Positions 26,701 through 36,226 of a DNA stretch of 64,000 nucleotides are shown here, piece after piece. The first letter of the stretch is position 1; each line of letters begins with the position of its first letter. The notes beneath the pieces were generated by a model. That model made no database searches. It was given only the letters and a program-made list of their open reading frames with translations, and was not told where the DNA came from. The DNA lies in NCBI GenBank assembly GCA_934155645.1, contig CAKPHC010000004.1:86905-150904 (forward strand), written 5' to 3'. This DNA comes from an uncultured Bacilli bacterium (GTDB lineage: Bacteria; Bacillota_I; Bacilli_A; RF39; UBA660). The translations under genes and the position numbers were made by a program.

Positions 26701-28144
26701 GTATCTAGATTTAAGTATTAGTGAAATAAATACACTATTAAAAGCAAAAAAAATTAAACCAATCGATTTAGTTAATGAGTGTTTTGATAGAATAGAACAA
26801 AATAAAGATTTAAATGCTTTTATAACTTTAAATAAAGAAGAAGCAATAAAGAAAGCTAAAGAATTAGAAAATGTTCCAGTTGATAATATCTTATTTGGAA
26901 TCCCTATAGCTGTTAAAGATAATATTGTAACTAAAGATTTAAAAACTACTTGTGCATCACATATATTAGAGAACTTTATTCCTATATACGATGCCACTGT
27001 AGTAGAAAAAATAAACTCTAAAAATATGATTATCATTGGTAAATGTAACATGGATGAATTTGCAATGGGTTCAACTAGTAGAACAAGTTATTTTGGAGCA
27101 CCTAAAAATCCTTGGGATAAAACTAGAATATCTGGAGGATCTTCTGGAGGAAGTGCAGTATCAGTTGCAAGTCATTTAGTACCTTTATCACTTGGTACAG
27201 ATACAGGGGGGTCTATTAGACAACCAGCAAGTTACTGTGGATTAGTAGGGATGAAGCCAACTTATGGTAGAGTATCTCGTTATGGATTAGTTGCTTTTGC
27301 TTCCAGTCTTGACCAAATTGGTCCAATGAGTAGAAATGTTTATGAAAATGCTCTATTACTTAATGTTATAAGTGGTAGTGATGATAAAGATTTAACTTCT
27401 TCTAATAGAGAAGTAGAAGACTATACAAGATTAATTGGTAAAGATATAGCTGGTATGAAAATAGCTGTTCCTAATTACTTTATGAGTGAAGTAGTATCAT
27501 CTGAAGTAAAACAAAAAATAGAAGAAATAATTGATAAATTAAAAGAGTGGGGCGCAACCGTTGAATACATTGACATTGATTATATTGAAAATGCTGTTAA
27601 CCTATATCAAATAATTGCTATGGGTGAAGCAAGTAGTAATCTAGCAAGATTCGATGGTATTCGTTATGGATACTCTTGTGAAAATCCTAAAAATGTTGAA
27701 GATTTATATAAAAGAACTAGACAAGAAGGTTTTGGAGACGAAGTAAAAAGAAGAATAATGGTTGGGTCATACCTATTAAGTGGAGAAAACGCTACTATTT
27801 ATTACAACAAAGCTCTACAAATAAGAGATGACATAAGAAAAAGCTTTAAAGAAGCATTTAAAAAATATGATTTAATTATCGGACCTACAGCAACTACTGT
27901 CGCATATAAATTAACCGATAACTTAGATGACCCACTTCAAAACTATTTAGACGACGTTTTAGTAATTCCAGTTAATATGGCAGGACTTCCTGGTATGAAC
28001 GTACCTGTTGGATTTAATAAAGATAATATGCCTATAGGATTACATATAATAGGTGACAGTTTTGAAGAAGCTAAAATGTATCAATTAGCAGCTTTCATTG
28101 AGAAAAAATTAAATTTAGATTTAAATGCAAAAGAGGTGAAATAA
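26693..28144 (+). CDS. gatA: Glutamyl-tRNA(Gln) amidotransferase subunit A
   Basis: 483 aa. Amidase-signature enzyme that releases ammonia from glutamine. Catalytic Ser-cisSer-Lys elements: Lys in VKDNIVTKD, the GGSSGGSAVSVA loop, and DTGGSIRQPASYCG. Full length. Overlaps gatC by 8 bp and gatB by 1 bp. Confidence 0.97.
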   Translation: MSKYLDLSISEINTLLKAKKIKPIDLVNECFDRIEQNKDLNAFITLNKEEAIKKAKELENVPVDNILFGIPIAVKDNIVTKDLKTTCASHILENFIPIYDATVVEKINSKNMIIIGKCNMDEFAMGSTSRTSYFGAPKNPWDKTRISGGSSGGSAVSVASHLVPLSLGTDTGGSIRQPASYCGLVGMKPTYGRVSRYGLVAFASSLDQIGPMSRNVYENALLLNVISGSDDKDLTSSNREVEDYTRLIGKDIAGMKIAVPNYFMSEVVSSEVKQKIEEIIDKLKEWGATVEYIDIDYIENAVNLYQIIAMGEASSNLARFDGIRYGYSCENPKNVEDLYKRTRQEGFGDEVKRRIMVGSYLLSGENATIYYNKALQIRDDIRKSFKEAFKKYDLIIGPTATTVAYKLTDNLDDPLQNYLDDVLVIPVNMAGLPGMNVPVGFNKDNMPIGLHIIGDSFEEAKMYQLAAFIEKKLNLDLNAKEVK

Positions 28145-29559
28145 TGAGTAATTATAAACCAACTGTAGGAATAGAAGTTCATGCAGAATTAAAAACAGCA
28201 ACTAAAATATTTTCTGATTCAGTAAATGGATATGCTAATATAGCAAACACTAACGTTAATGTAGTAGACTTAGGATACCCTGGTGTTCTTCCTACATTAA
28301 ACAAAGAAGTAGTTAACAAAGCTTTAACTGCTGCACTTATTCTTAATTGCAAAATAAATAAAAAAATGCACTTTGATAGAAAAAATTACTTTTATCCAGA
28401 CTTACCTAAAGGTTATCAGATAACTCAAGCAAGAACTCCTATTGGAGTAGATGGATATGTTGAAATAGAAGTAGATGGAAAACCTAAAAAAATAGGTATC
28501 CATGATATTCATATAGAAGAAGATACTTGTAAGAGCATTCACTATAATAATAGCTCATTATTAGACTTCAATAGAGCAGGAGTACCTTTAGTAGAAATAG
28601 TTACTAAACCAGATATTTCTAGCAGTAAAGAAGCAATTCTTTATCTAGAAAAATTAAGAGAATTGCTTTTATATGCTGATGTTTCTGACTGTAAAATAGA
28701 GGAAGGAAGCATGAGATGTGATGTTAACGTATCTATCAGTAAAACAGAAGAATTAGGTACTAAAATAGAAGTTAAAAACATTGGTTCTATTACTAATGTA
28801 GGTATTGCAGTAGAAAGTGAAATTAAACGTCAAGAAGAATTGCTTAATGAAGGTGAAACATTACACGAAGAAACTAGACGTTTTGATGACAAAACAAATT
28901 CTACTATTCTGATGAGAGTTAAAGAAACAGGCAATGACTATCGTTATTTTCCCGAAGCCGATATTCCTTTCGTAACATTATCTGATGAACATATAGATGA
29001 AATAAAGAAAAAAATTCCTATGTTAGCAGACGAAAGAAGAAAAATATATCTAGAAAATGGTATAAGCCTAATTAATGCTAATAAAATTATTCAAAATAGA
29101 GAAGTATCTGAGTACTTAAATAAATACTTAGATAAAAACATTAACTTAGTTATTGCAAGTAACCTATTACTAGGTGATATTGCCGCATATTTAAATAAAA
29201 ACAATAAAACTATGAAAGACACTTGCTTTAGTGATGAAAAATTCATAAAAGTAGTAAATATGCTTAATAACGGTGATATGAGTAGCAAAATATTTAAAGA
29301 AATATTAAACGACTTATTTGAGACAAATGACGAAGTTGAAACTTTATTTGAAAAACATGGAATTAGTAAATTAAGTGATGATGACTTAAGAGCAATTATT
29401 AAGAATATAATAGATAATAATAGTGAAAATGTCCTAGAATACAAAAATGGTAATGAACGTTTACTAAAATATTTTGTAGGACAAGTAATGAAAGAAACTA
29501 AAGGAAGTGCTAATCCAGAATTAGTTAATACTCTATTATTAGAAGAATTGTCCAAATAA
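28144..29559 (+). CDS. gatB: Aspartyl/glutamyl-tRNA amidotransferase subunit B
   Basis: 471 aa. Kinase/transamidase subunit. Shows VGIEVHAELKTATKIF, YPDLPKGYQITQ, GSMRCDVNVS and the C-terminal YqeY-like tail domain. Start ATG overlaps the gatA stop (TAATG); ribosome site GAGGTG. Last gene of the operon. Confidence 0.97.
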   Translation: MSNYKPTVGIEVHAELKTATKIFSDSVNGYANIANTNVNVVDLGYPGVLPTLNKEVVNKALTAALILNCKINKKMHFDRKNYFYPDLPKGYQITQARTPIGVDGYVEIEVDGKPKKIGIHDIHIEEDTCKSIHYNNSSLLDFNRAGVPLVEIVTKPDISSSKEAILYLEKLRELLLYADVSDCKIEEGSMRCDVNVSISKTEELGTKIEVKNIGSITNVGIAVESEIKRQEELLNEGETLHEETRRFDDKTNSTILMRVKETGNDYRYFPEADIPFVTLSDEHIDEIKKKIPMLADERRKIYLENGISLINANKIIQNREVSEYLNKYLDKNINLVIASNLLLGDIAAYLNKNNKTMKDTCFSDEKFIKVVNMLNNGDMSSKIFKEILNDLFETNDEVETLFEKHGISKLSDDDLRAIIKNIIDNNSENVLEYKNGNERLLKYFVGQVMKETKGSANPELVNTLLLEELSK

Positions 29560-29568
29560 TTATATAAA

Positions 29569-29597
29569 TTGATAAAACAAAAATACTGGTGTATAAT
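29569..29597 (+). promoter_or_regulatory. Promoter of the 29614 gene pair
   Basis: TTGATA (29569-29574), 17-nt spacer, TATAAT (29592-29597). Confidence 0.8.
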
Positions 29598-29613
29598 TGA
29601 TATGGAGGTATTT

Positions 29614-30093
29614 ATGAATTATATAAAAAAGAATAAGCTAACAACATTAATAATAGTAATATTTGTAGTAGTTGTTTTTATTGGGGCTTACTTATATAAT
29701 CTACTATTCACAAGTGGAAGACGTGAAGCTTATGGAAATAGATTAGATGGTATAGAACAAGTAGAAATTACTGATACTCAATATAAAGAAATTAAAAACA
29801 AAATACAAGAAAATGAAAATGTTACCAAAGTAACTACTGATTTAAAAGGAAAAGTAGTAAATATTATTATTACTGTTAAAGATGAAGTTACTAAAGATAG
29901 TGCGAAAGCTATAGGAGCAACTGCATTAGAATCTTTTGATGCTGACCAATTGAAATTCTACGATATTCAAATCTTTGTAAAAAAAGATAACGAGGCATTA
30001 AATGATTTTCCTATTATTGGATACAAACAAAATGGTAGAGATGGACTTACATGGACAAAAGATAGACAGGTGACTGAAAATGAAGATAAATAA
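29614..30093 (+). CDS. Small membrane-anchored protein of unknown function
   Basis: 159 aa from ATG 29614 behind GGAGG. One membrane segment at about 9-30 (LTTLIIVIFVVVVFIGAY), then an extracellular alpha/beta part with repeated Val/Thr strands (VTKVTTDLKGKVVNIIITV). No family recognised. Overlaps the GGDEF-receptor gene by 14 bp, so the two are co-translated and may work together at the membrane. Confidence 0.7.
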   Translation: MNYIKKNKLTTLIIVIFVVVVFIGAYLYNLLFTSGRREAYGNRLDGIEQVEITDTQYKEIKNKIQENENVTKVTTDLKGKVVNIIITVKDEVTKDSAKAIGATALESFDADQLKFYDIQIFVKKDNEALNDFPIIGYKQNGRDGLTWTKDRQVTENEDK

Positions 30094-32116
30094 AAAATTA
30101 ATAATTTTAGTACCAATTATAATTGCTATAGTAGTATTCTTATCTCTTTACTTTTATTATAATAAGGAAGACATAAACTCTCTTACCGTAAATGATAGAA
30201 AATGGATAGAATCTAATGTATCAACAATTTATGATTTTGAGTTAGTTAGTAACTATCCTATATATGGTGAAAATGGTATTTTCTATGAATTTGTAGATGA
30301 CTTATCTAAAGATACAGGCCTTGAATTTAATGAAGTTCCTTATCTAAAAACTAGTAAACCACAAGGAACTGGATTACGTTTTAGAGTTTTAAAAAACGAT
30401 GAACAATTAACAGATAAAGATTTATTCTTAGGTGATGATGTATACATTACTATTAGTAAAACTAATCTAAAAATTAACAGAGTAACTGATTTTAAAGATA
30501 TGACAATAGGAGTATTTACAAGTGATGTTGGTGAGATTAGTTATTACTTAAAAACAGGAACTAATATAACATATAAACCTTATGATGCAATTGAAAAAAT
30601 GACTGCAGCTTTAGACGAAGGAACAATTGAATGCATGATTATTCCTAATCTTATGTATTTAGATAAAACTATTGCTAATGATGAATATTTCATAAATTAC
30701 ACTTTAACAGAAATGAATAATAAACTAGTACTAACACTAAGTGATAGCAACGAACGTTTAAATGAAATCATTAAAAAGTACTATGACAATTGGAAAAATA
30801 AAAAATATGTTAATTATTATAACGAAAATTTATTAAACTATTATATTTCTAATAATAACATTAATGATATGACAAAAGCAGATTTATTATCTAGAAATTA
30901 CGTATACGGATATGTAGAAAACGCACCATATGAAGCAACTGTTGATGGTAAATTAGTTGGTATTAGTGGTGAATACATTAATAGAATAGAACGTTTAACA
31001 GGAATAGATTTTACTTTTAAAAAATATAAAACTGTTACAGACTTAAAAAAAGCTATAGATAATGGCGATGTAGATATTTATTTCAATTATTATAATTATG
31101 AAAGGTCTAATTATAAGGCAACTACTTCGACATTTATAGAAGAATATGTAGTATTAGCTAAAACAAAAAATGCTTACGTTATCAACTCTTTTGAAGCTTT
31201 AAAAGGTGTTAAAACAAGTATTATAAACAACAATGCTTTATACGATTACTTTAGAGATAATAGTAAAGCTAATCTAACTCCATATGACACATTAGATAAA
31301 ATGTTATCTAAAGCAACAGATGGAGTACTAGTTGTAGATAAAGAAGTTTATACAATTAATAGAAATAGTAAGTTCAAAGATTATGAAGTTTTATATAACG
31401 GAATTATGACAAATGATTATAACTATATGGTTAAAGACAGCAACATGGCATTTTATAATTTATTTAACTATATAATTAATACTAATTCATATTACCGTTA
31501 TCGTAATAGTGGAATTAATAATTTAAATCCATCTATTGTTGATAGAACTACATTTGAACAATTATATGTAATAATTCTAGCAATTATATTTGTACCACTT
31601 ATTATTTTAACTATTATGTATGTAATGCTTAAGAAAAGAAGTAAAGTAACTGCTGTTAGAAAAGAAGAACGTAAGAAATATACTGATATGCTTACTTCAT
31701 TAAAAAACAGAAACTATTTAAATTTAAACATGAAAGCATGGAATGAAACTAATAAATATCCACAAGCTATAGTTATGATAGATTTAAATAATGTTAAATA
31801 TGTTAATGACAATTATGGTCACGAAGCAGGCGATAAGTTAATTGTTAAAGCAGCAGGTATTTTGGTAAATACTCAATTAGAAAATAGTGAGATAATAAGA
31901 ACTGATGGTAATGAATTCTTAATTTATCTAATTGGTTACAGTGAACAACAAGTATCAACTTATACTAATAAATTAACTAAAGAATTTAAAAACTTACCAT
32001 ATGGATTTGGTGCCGCTTTAGGTTACAGTATGATTATGGATGAAATTAAAACAATTGATGACGCAATAAATGAAGCAACACTAGAAATGAGAACTAATAA
32101 AGAAGATTATAAATAA
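30080..32116 (+). CDS. Membrane receptor with two solute-binding-like domains and a degenerate GGDEF domain
   Basis: 678 aa. N-terminal membrane anchor (6-25), two tandem periplasmic-binding-like (SBP_bac_3-type) domains outside the cell (about 60-265 and 270-465), a second membrane segment (about 497-520), then a GGDEF-type domain inside. That domain keeps DLNNVKYVNDNYGHEAGDKL, but the active-site GGDEF is changed to DGNEF in RTDGNEFLIY. Diguanylate cyclases need GG(D/E)EF, so this one is probably inactive or has changed activity. It would sense an amino-acid-like ligand outside. Confidence 0.82.
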   Translation: MKINKKLIILVPIIIAIVVFLSLYFYYNKEDINSLTVNDRKWIESNVSTIYDFELVSNYPIYGENGIFYEFVDDLSKDTGLEFNEVPYLKTSKPQGTGLRFRVLKNDEQLTDKDLFLGDDVYITISKTNLKINRVTDFKDMTIGVFTSDVGEISYYLKTGTNITYKPYDAIEKMTAALDEGTIECMIIPNLMYLDKTIANDEYFINYTLTEMNNKLVLTLSDSNERLNEIIKKYYDNWKNKKYVNYYNENLLNYYISNNNINDMTKADLLSRNYVYGYVENAPYEATVDGKLVGISGEYINRIERLTGIDFTFKKYKTVTDLKKAIDNGDVDIYFNYYNYERSNYKATTSTFIEEYVVLAKTKNAYVINSFEALKGVKTSIINNNALYDYFRDNSKANLTPYDTLDKMLSKATDGVLVVDKEVYTINRNSKFKDYEVLYNGIMTNDYNYMVKDSNMAFYNLFNYIINTNSYYRYRNSGINNLNPSIVDRTTFEQLYVIILAIIFVPLIILTIMYVMLKKRSKVTAVRKEERKKYTDMLTSLKNRNYLNLNMKAWNETNKYPQAIVMIDLNNVKYVNDNYGHEAGDKLIVKAAGILVNTQLENSEIIRTDGNEFLIYLIGYSEQQVSTYTNKLTKEFKNLPYGFGAALGYSMIMDEIKTIDDAINEATLEMRTNKEDYK

Positions 32117-32129
32117 TAAGGAAGATAAT

Positions 32130-32945
32130 ATGAAAAGAAGGATTGAAGTTCTATATAATAGGTTAATTAAAAATATAAGAAAACCAGAAATGTTAATCCT
32201 ACCGGGTCAACTATCTTTCTTTTTTCTTGTAACAATAGTCCCTTTAGCAGCACTTTTTATAAGTATTTTCTCGAGATTTCATATTTCCACTAAATTTATA
32301 GGAGACTTAATAATAAATAACGTACCAGAAGCAATGATTAATATGGTTACTACTTTAGCTAGTAGTGCTAAGGCTAATACAAATACAATAATATTATTTG
32401 TGTCAGCTCTTATTCTTGCTTCTAATGGGACAAACTCTATGATTATTGCATCAAATAAAATATACAATGTTAAAGATAAATTCTTTCTTACTAGAAGATT
32501 AAAATCAATAGTAATGATGCTTGTCTTGATATGTCTATTATTATTTATATTTATTGTACCAGTATGTGGTGATATGATTGTAAACTTAATTCAAAGTGTA
32601 ACTAGTACAACATTTGGTAATATTATAAGATTTAGTTATACATGTCTTAAATATCCAATATCATTTTTACTAGTATTTGTATCAGTTAAATTACTTTATA
32701 TTATGGCACCAGATATAACAATAAATCCAAAACATGTAAATTATGGAGCTATATTTACTAGTGCTAGTTGGGTAATTATTACAAGAGTTTATGCTATATA
32801 TGTTGCTAATTTTAGTAATTATAGCAACCTTTATGGTAGCCTATCAAATATATTAGTACTTATGTGGTGGATATATATACTAGCATACATATTTGTATTA
32901 GGTATGGGTCTTAACGTAACTAAATATCAATTAACTAATGAATAG
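32130..32945 (+). CDS. YihY/BrkB-family membrane protein
   Basis: 271 aa with six membrane segments, the size and layout of the YihY family (PF03631). Features include the early LPGQLSFFFLVTIVPLAALF and the closing LVLMWWIYILAYIFVLGMGLN. Once called ribonuclease BN by mistake; function is unknown. 13 bp after the GGDEF-like gene. Confidence 0.85.
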   Translation: MKRRIEVLYNRLIKNIRKPEMLILPGQLSFFFLVTIVPLAALFISIFSRFHISTKFIGDLIINNVPEAMINMVTTLASSAKANTNTIILFVSALILASNGTNSMIIASNKIYNVKDKFFLTRRLKSIVMMLVLICLLLFIFIVPVCGDMIVNLIQSVTSTTFGNIIRFSYTCLKYPISFLLVFVSVKLLYIMAPDITINPKHVNYGAIFTSASWVIITRVYAIYVANFSNYSNLYGSLSNILVLMWWIYILAYIFVLGMGLNVTKYQLTNE

Positions 32946-32966
32946 TTTATCTATTCATTTTTTTTG
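32938..32966 (+). terminator. Rho-independent terminator
   Basis: TGAATAG / CTATTCA hairpin with eight T's, overlapping the 3' end of the YihY gene. Confidence 0.8.
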
Positions 32967-32995
32967 TTGCCATTTGACCAAATGCCCATTATAAT
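32967..32995 (+). promoter_or_regulatory. Promoter of the 33022 gene
   Basis: TTGCCA (32967-32972), 17-nt spacer, TATAAT (32990-32995). It uses the same TTGCCA -35 as the poly-G promoter at 40580. Confidence 0.75.
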
Positions 32996-33021
32996 AAATA
33001 AATTATCAGGGGGAATACTTT

Positions 33022-33996
33022 ATGCTAACAGAACAAGATAAAAAAATATTAACAGAAATAAAAAATATTACAGAAGAAATAAAAAAAGTTTATACACGAC
33101 TATTCTATATTGAAACTACTAATGAAGGACTTGATAAAACTGAATGTATCAAACAATTAAGAAAATTAAAAGAACAAGAAAATGATTTGTATGATGAATT
33201 AGAAATAGATACTAATAAAGCAAGTACTATTACATATTATTTAACTGGTGAAAGCGCATCTTCAAAAATGTCAGAAGATAATATTTTTAATGCTATATAT
33301 GCAGATGATTTTGATAGATTAGTAACAAGTAGAATAATAAATAAAATTTGTTTACTTGCAGTAAGCGATGATGACTATTTAATGGAACATTTAGAAATGA
33401 CATATGAATACGATGATGAAGATGAAGACGGTTTAGAAAGTGACATAGCAATTACTAGATTAAATGAATCGCTAGACAATGACTTTGAAAGATTATTTTT
33501 AGTTCTAAATGAAGAAAACATAAAAGCTAATCCGGAAAAAGATAAATACTCTAAAGTAAAATATGAATTACTTTTCTCTTCACCAAACTCTGAAGATTAT
33601 TTCTTAGATGTTGTAGAAAAAGATAAGGTATATATTTCATTTCATATGTATGGAGAAATGTATCGTATAATGGAACCCATAGTAGGGTACTTTCAAGTAG
33701 AAAAAGCAACTAATTGCTGTGCCAAAGCTATAAATGCAGTATTACATATAAATGATCCTGATGATGAAAACAGCATAATGTTATATACTTATATTAAAGC
33801 AAGTTTTACATTATTATCTTCTAATAAAGAGTCATATAATTTAAATATATATTCAATAAAAGAATCACTCAAAGGATTAGATATAGATAGTGAATACAGT
33901 ATGAGTGATACTATTAAAGAAATTAATAAATGCTTAGATAATAAAAAACTTCATCATGAAAAGTGCAAATACTTACATATAATAGAACCTAAATAA
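33022..33996 (+). CDS. Unknown soluble protein
   Basis: 324 aa, acidic, no membrane segment or signal. N-terminal helical part (1-75, Lys/Glu-rich, coiled-coil-like), an acidic run around 130-142 (YEYDDEDEDGLESD), and a mixed alpha/beta remainder. Strong ribosome site AGGGGG. It has its own promoter and terminator. No family recognised. Confidence 0.65.
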   Translation: MLTEQDKKILTEIKNITEEIKKVYTRLFYIETTNEGLDKTECIKQLRKLKEQENDLYDELEIDTNKASTITYYLTGESASSKMSEDNIFNAIYADDFDRLVTSRIINKICLLAVSDDDYLMEHLEMTYEYDDEDEDGLESDIAITRLNESLDNDFERLFLVLNEENIKANPEKDKYSKVKYELLFSSPNSEDYFLDVVEKDKVYISFHMYGEMYRIMEPIVGYFQVEKATNCCAKAINAVLHINDPDDENSIMLYTYIKASFTLLSSNKESYNLNIYSIKESLKGLDIDSEYSMSDTIKEINKCLDNKKLHHEKCKYLHIIEPK

Positions 33997-34019
33997 TTAC
34001 ATTTTTGTAATTATTTTTA
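33995..34019 (+). terminator. Rho-independent terminator
   Basis: AATAATTAC / GTAATTATT with a T-run. Confidence 0.75.
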
Positions 34020-34024
34020 AATAT

Positions 34025-34053
34025 TTGTAAAAAACATAATGAAGTGTTATAAT
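34025..34053 (+). promoter_or_regulatory. Promoter of the LtaS-family gene
   Basis: TTGTAA (34025-34030), 17-nt spacer, TATAAT (34048-34053). Confidence 0.8.
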
Positions 34054-34074
34054 GTAGTAAGCGAGGTTGGGTTT

Positions 34075-36183
34075 ATGAAAAAAAAGATTAAAAACAATAA
34101 GCATAAGATAGATAAACATATAATAAAAGATAAAATAAATAAAGTGGTAACAAATCCTGGGAAATATATTTTAAAAGGCCTAAAAGCCACAAAGAAGGTT
34201 TTTTCAGAGAATAAAGTTTTCTGTGCTTTTGTATTTTTAAATGTCGTTAATGCTTTTTTACTTAGAATGCTTACTATGAATAATACTAGTAATTTTTTTG
34301 CATTTCAACCGCTTTTAGCTGATTTTGCATTTGTACTTATTGTAGGGTCATTCGGATTTTTATTTAAAAATAGAGGAAGATACATTTATTATTTAGTTGT
34401 AACTATAATACTAACAGCAATATGTATGATTAACTCATCATATTATACATTTTATACTTCATTTTCTTCTATATCACTAATATCAACTCTAAAATTTATA
34501 GGACAAGTAGGAGATGCGGTAGTTGATAACGTTATGAAACCTAAAGACTTTATTTACTTACTTAGTCCAATTATTATGATTCTTATATGTTTAAAAAAGC
34601 GTAAAGAAGACAAAATATTTAAAAATGATTATGTTGATAAACCAAAAGCTTTAAAAGTTTTAGCAGTAGGTGTTGGTTGTGTAATAGTATTTACAGCAAC
34701 ATTAACATCAACTGATATAGGGCGTTTAGTAAAACAATGGAATCGTGAATATATAGTTATGAAGTATGGTATTTATACATATCACTTAAATGACTTATTC
34801 AAAAGTATTGAGCCTAAAATAACATCTTTATTCGGATATGATGAAGCAATGCGTACATTTAAAGAATACTTTGCTGAAGATAAAAATCATCCTTCTAACA
34901 AATATACAGGTATATACGAAGGTAAAAATATAATTGCAATTCACGCTGAAAGTATGCAAAACTTTGTTATTGGCTTAAAATTTAATGGTCAAGAAGTAAC
35001 ACCTAATTTAAATAAATTAGCAAATAGTGGATTATATTTTAATAATTTCTATTCACAAGTTAGTACAGGAACAAGTAGTGATAGTGAATTTACTTACAGT
35101 ACTTCATTAATGCCTGCAAATAGTGGTACAGCTTTTGGTAGTTATTATGATAGATATTATATAACTACTCAAAAAATGCTTAAAGAAAAAGGATATTATA
35201 CTTTCTCAATGCATGGAAATAATGCAGATTATTGGAATAGAAGAATTATGTATCAAGCAATTGGATATGACAAATTCTATGCTAAAACTGATTATGATAT
35301 AGATGAAGTTATTGGACTAGGTATTTCTGATAAATCCTTCTTCCGTCAATCAGCTGAAAAAATTAAAAAGATTAACGAAGAACATCAAAACTTCTATGGA
35401 ACTGTTATCATGTTAACAAACCATACACCTTTTGCTGAAGTAGATAAATATGGTGAATTTGACCTTGCCTTACACGAAACAGTTTACAACGAAGCAACTG
35501 GAACTTATGAACAAGTTGATTATCCATACCTAGAAAATACTAAACTTGGTAGATATTTAAAGTCAGTTCATTATGCTGACAGTGCTTTAGGTGAATTTAT
35601 CAATGAATTAGACGAAGCAGGAGTATTAGAAAATACTGTTATAGTTTTATATGGTGACCATGATGCAAGATTACCTAAAGAAGATTACCAAAAAATGTAT
35701 AACTATGATAAAACAACAGATGGAATTCTTCCTGAAACTTCTGAAGGTTACATTAACTTTGATAGTTATCAATATGAATTAAATAGAAAAGTTCCATTTA
35801 TCATTTGGACAAAAGATGGTAAATATAAAGAAGTAAACTCTAACGTTATGGGAATGTATGACGTATCACCAACTCTTGGAAATATGTTTGGATTCAATAA
35901 TCCATACGCTTTAGGAAATGATATTTTTAACATTGGTGAAGATAATATAGTAGTATTCCCTACAGGAAACTGGGTAACTAACAAAGTATATTACAATAGT
36001 CAAAAAAGTGCTTTCATGACTTTAAAAGATACAATTATTACAGATGAATATATTGAAGAGTGCAATGATTATGCAGATAGATTATTACGTGCTTCAAATG
36101 CTGTTATTGTATATGACTTAATCAAAAAAAGTAATGAAGAACAAGCAAACGAATCTCAAGTAATAGAAAATACATCAAAATAG
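34075..36183 (+). CDS. ltaS: Lipoteichoic acid synthase-family sulfatase-fold protein
   Basis: 702 aa from ATG 34075 (ribosome site GAGGTTGGG); an earlier in-frame ATG at 34039 lies upstream of the -10 box. Five membrane segments (about 50-215), then an extracellular alkaline-phosphatase-fold domain. The catalytic threonine lies in STGTSSDSEF and metal-site residues in HAESMQ and YGDHDAR, as in LtaS, which polymerises glycerol-phosphate from phosphatidylglycerol. Paralogues with primase or other roles exist, so the exact role is not certain. Confidence 0.85.
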   Translation: MKKKIKNNKHKIDKHIIKDKINKVVTNPGKYILKGLKATKKVFSENKVFCAFVFLNVVNAFLLRMLTMNNTSNFFAFQPLLADFAFVLIVGSFGFLFKNRGRYIYYLVVTIILTAICMINSSYYTFYTSFSSISLISTLKFIGQVGDAVVDNVMKPKDFIYLLSPIIMILICLKKRKEDKIFKNDYVDKPKALKVLAVGVGCVIVFTATLTSTDIGRLVKQWNREYIVMKYGIYTYHLNDLFKSIEPKITSLFGYDEAMRTFKEYFAEDKNHPSNKYTGIYEGKNIIAIHAESMQNFVIGLKFNGQEVTPNLNKLANSGLYFNNFYSQVSTGTSSDSEFTYSTSLMPANSGTAFGSYYDRYYITTQKMLKEKGYYTFSMHGNNADYWNRRIMYQAIGYDKFYAKTDYDIDEVIGLGISDKSFFRQSAEKIKKINEEHQNFYGTVIMLTNHTPFAEVDKYGEFDLALHETVYNEATGTYEQVDYPYLENTKLGRYLKSVHYADSALGEFINELDEAGVLENTVIVLYGDHDARLPKEDYQKMYNYDKTTDGILPETSEGYINFDSYQYELNRKVPFIIWTKDGKYKEVNSNVMGMYDVSPTLGNMFGFNNPYALGNDIFNIGEDNIVVFPTGNWVTNKVYYNSQKSAFMTLKDTIITDEYIEECNDYADRLLRASNAVIVYDLIKKSNEEQANESQVIENTSK

Positions 36184-36203
36184 GTAGCAAATACCTATTT
36201 TTT
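36178..36203 (+). terminator. Rho-independent terminator
   Basis: AAATAGGTA / TACCTATTT with T's; overlaps the ltaS stop. Confidence 0.75.
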
Positions 36204-36226
36204 GATAATAGAAAGAGGAAAAAATC

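Noticed and set aside
36204..36226. Riboswitch before thiI
   Set aside because: The gap after the ltaS terminator is too short to hold one.
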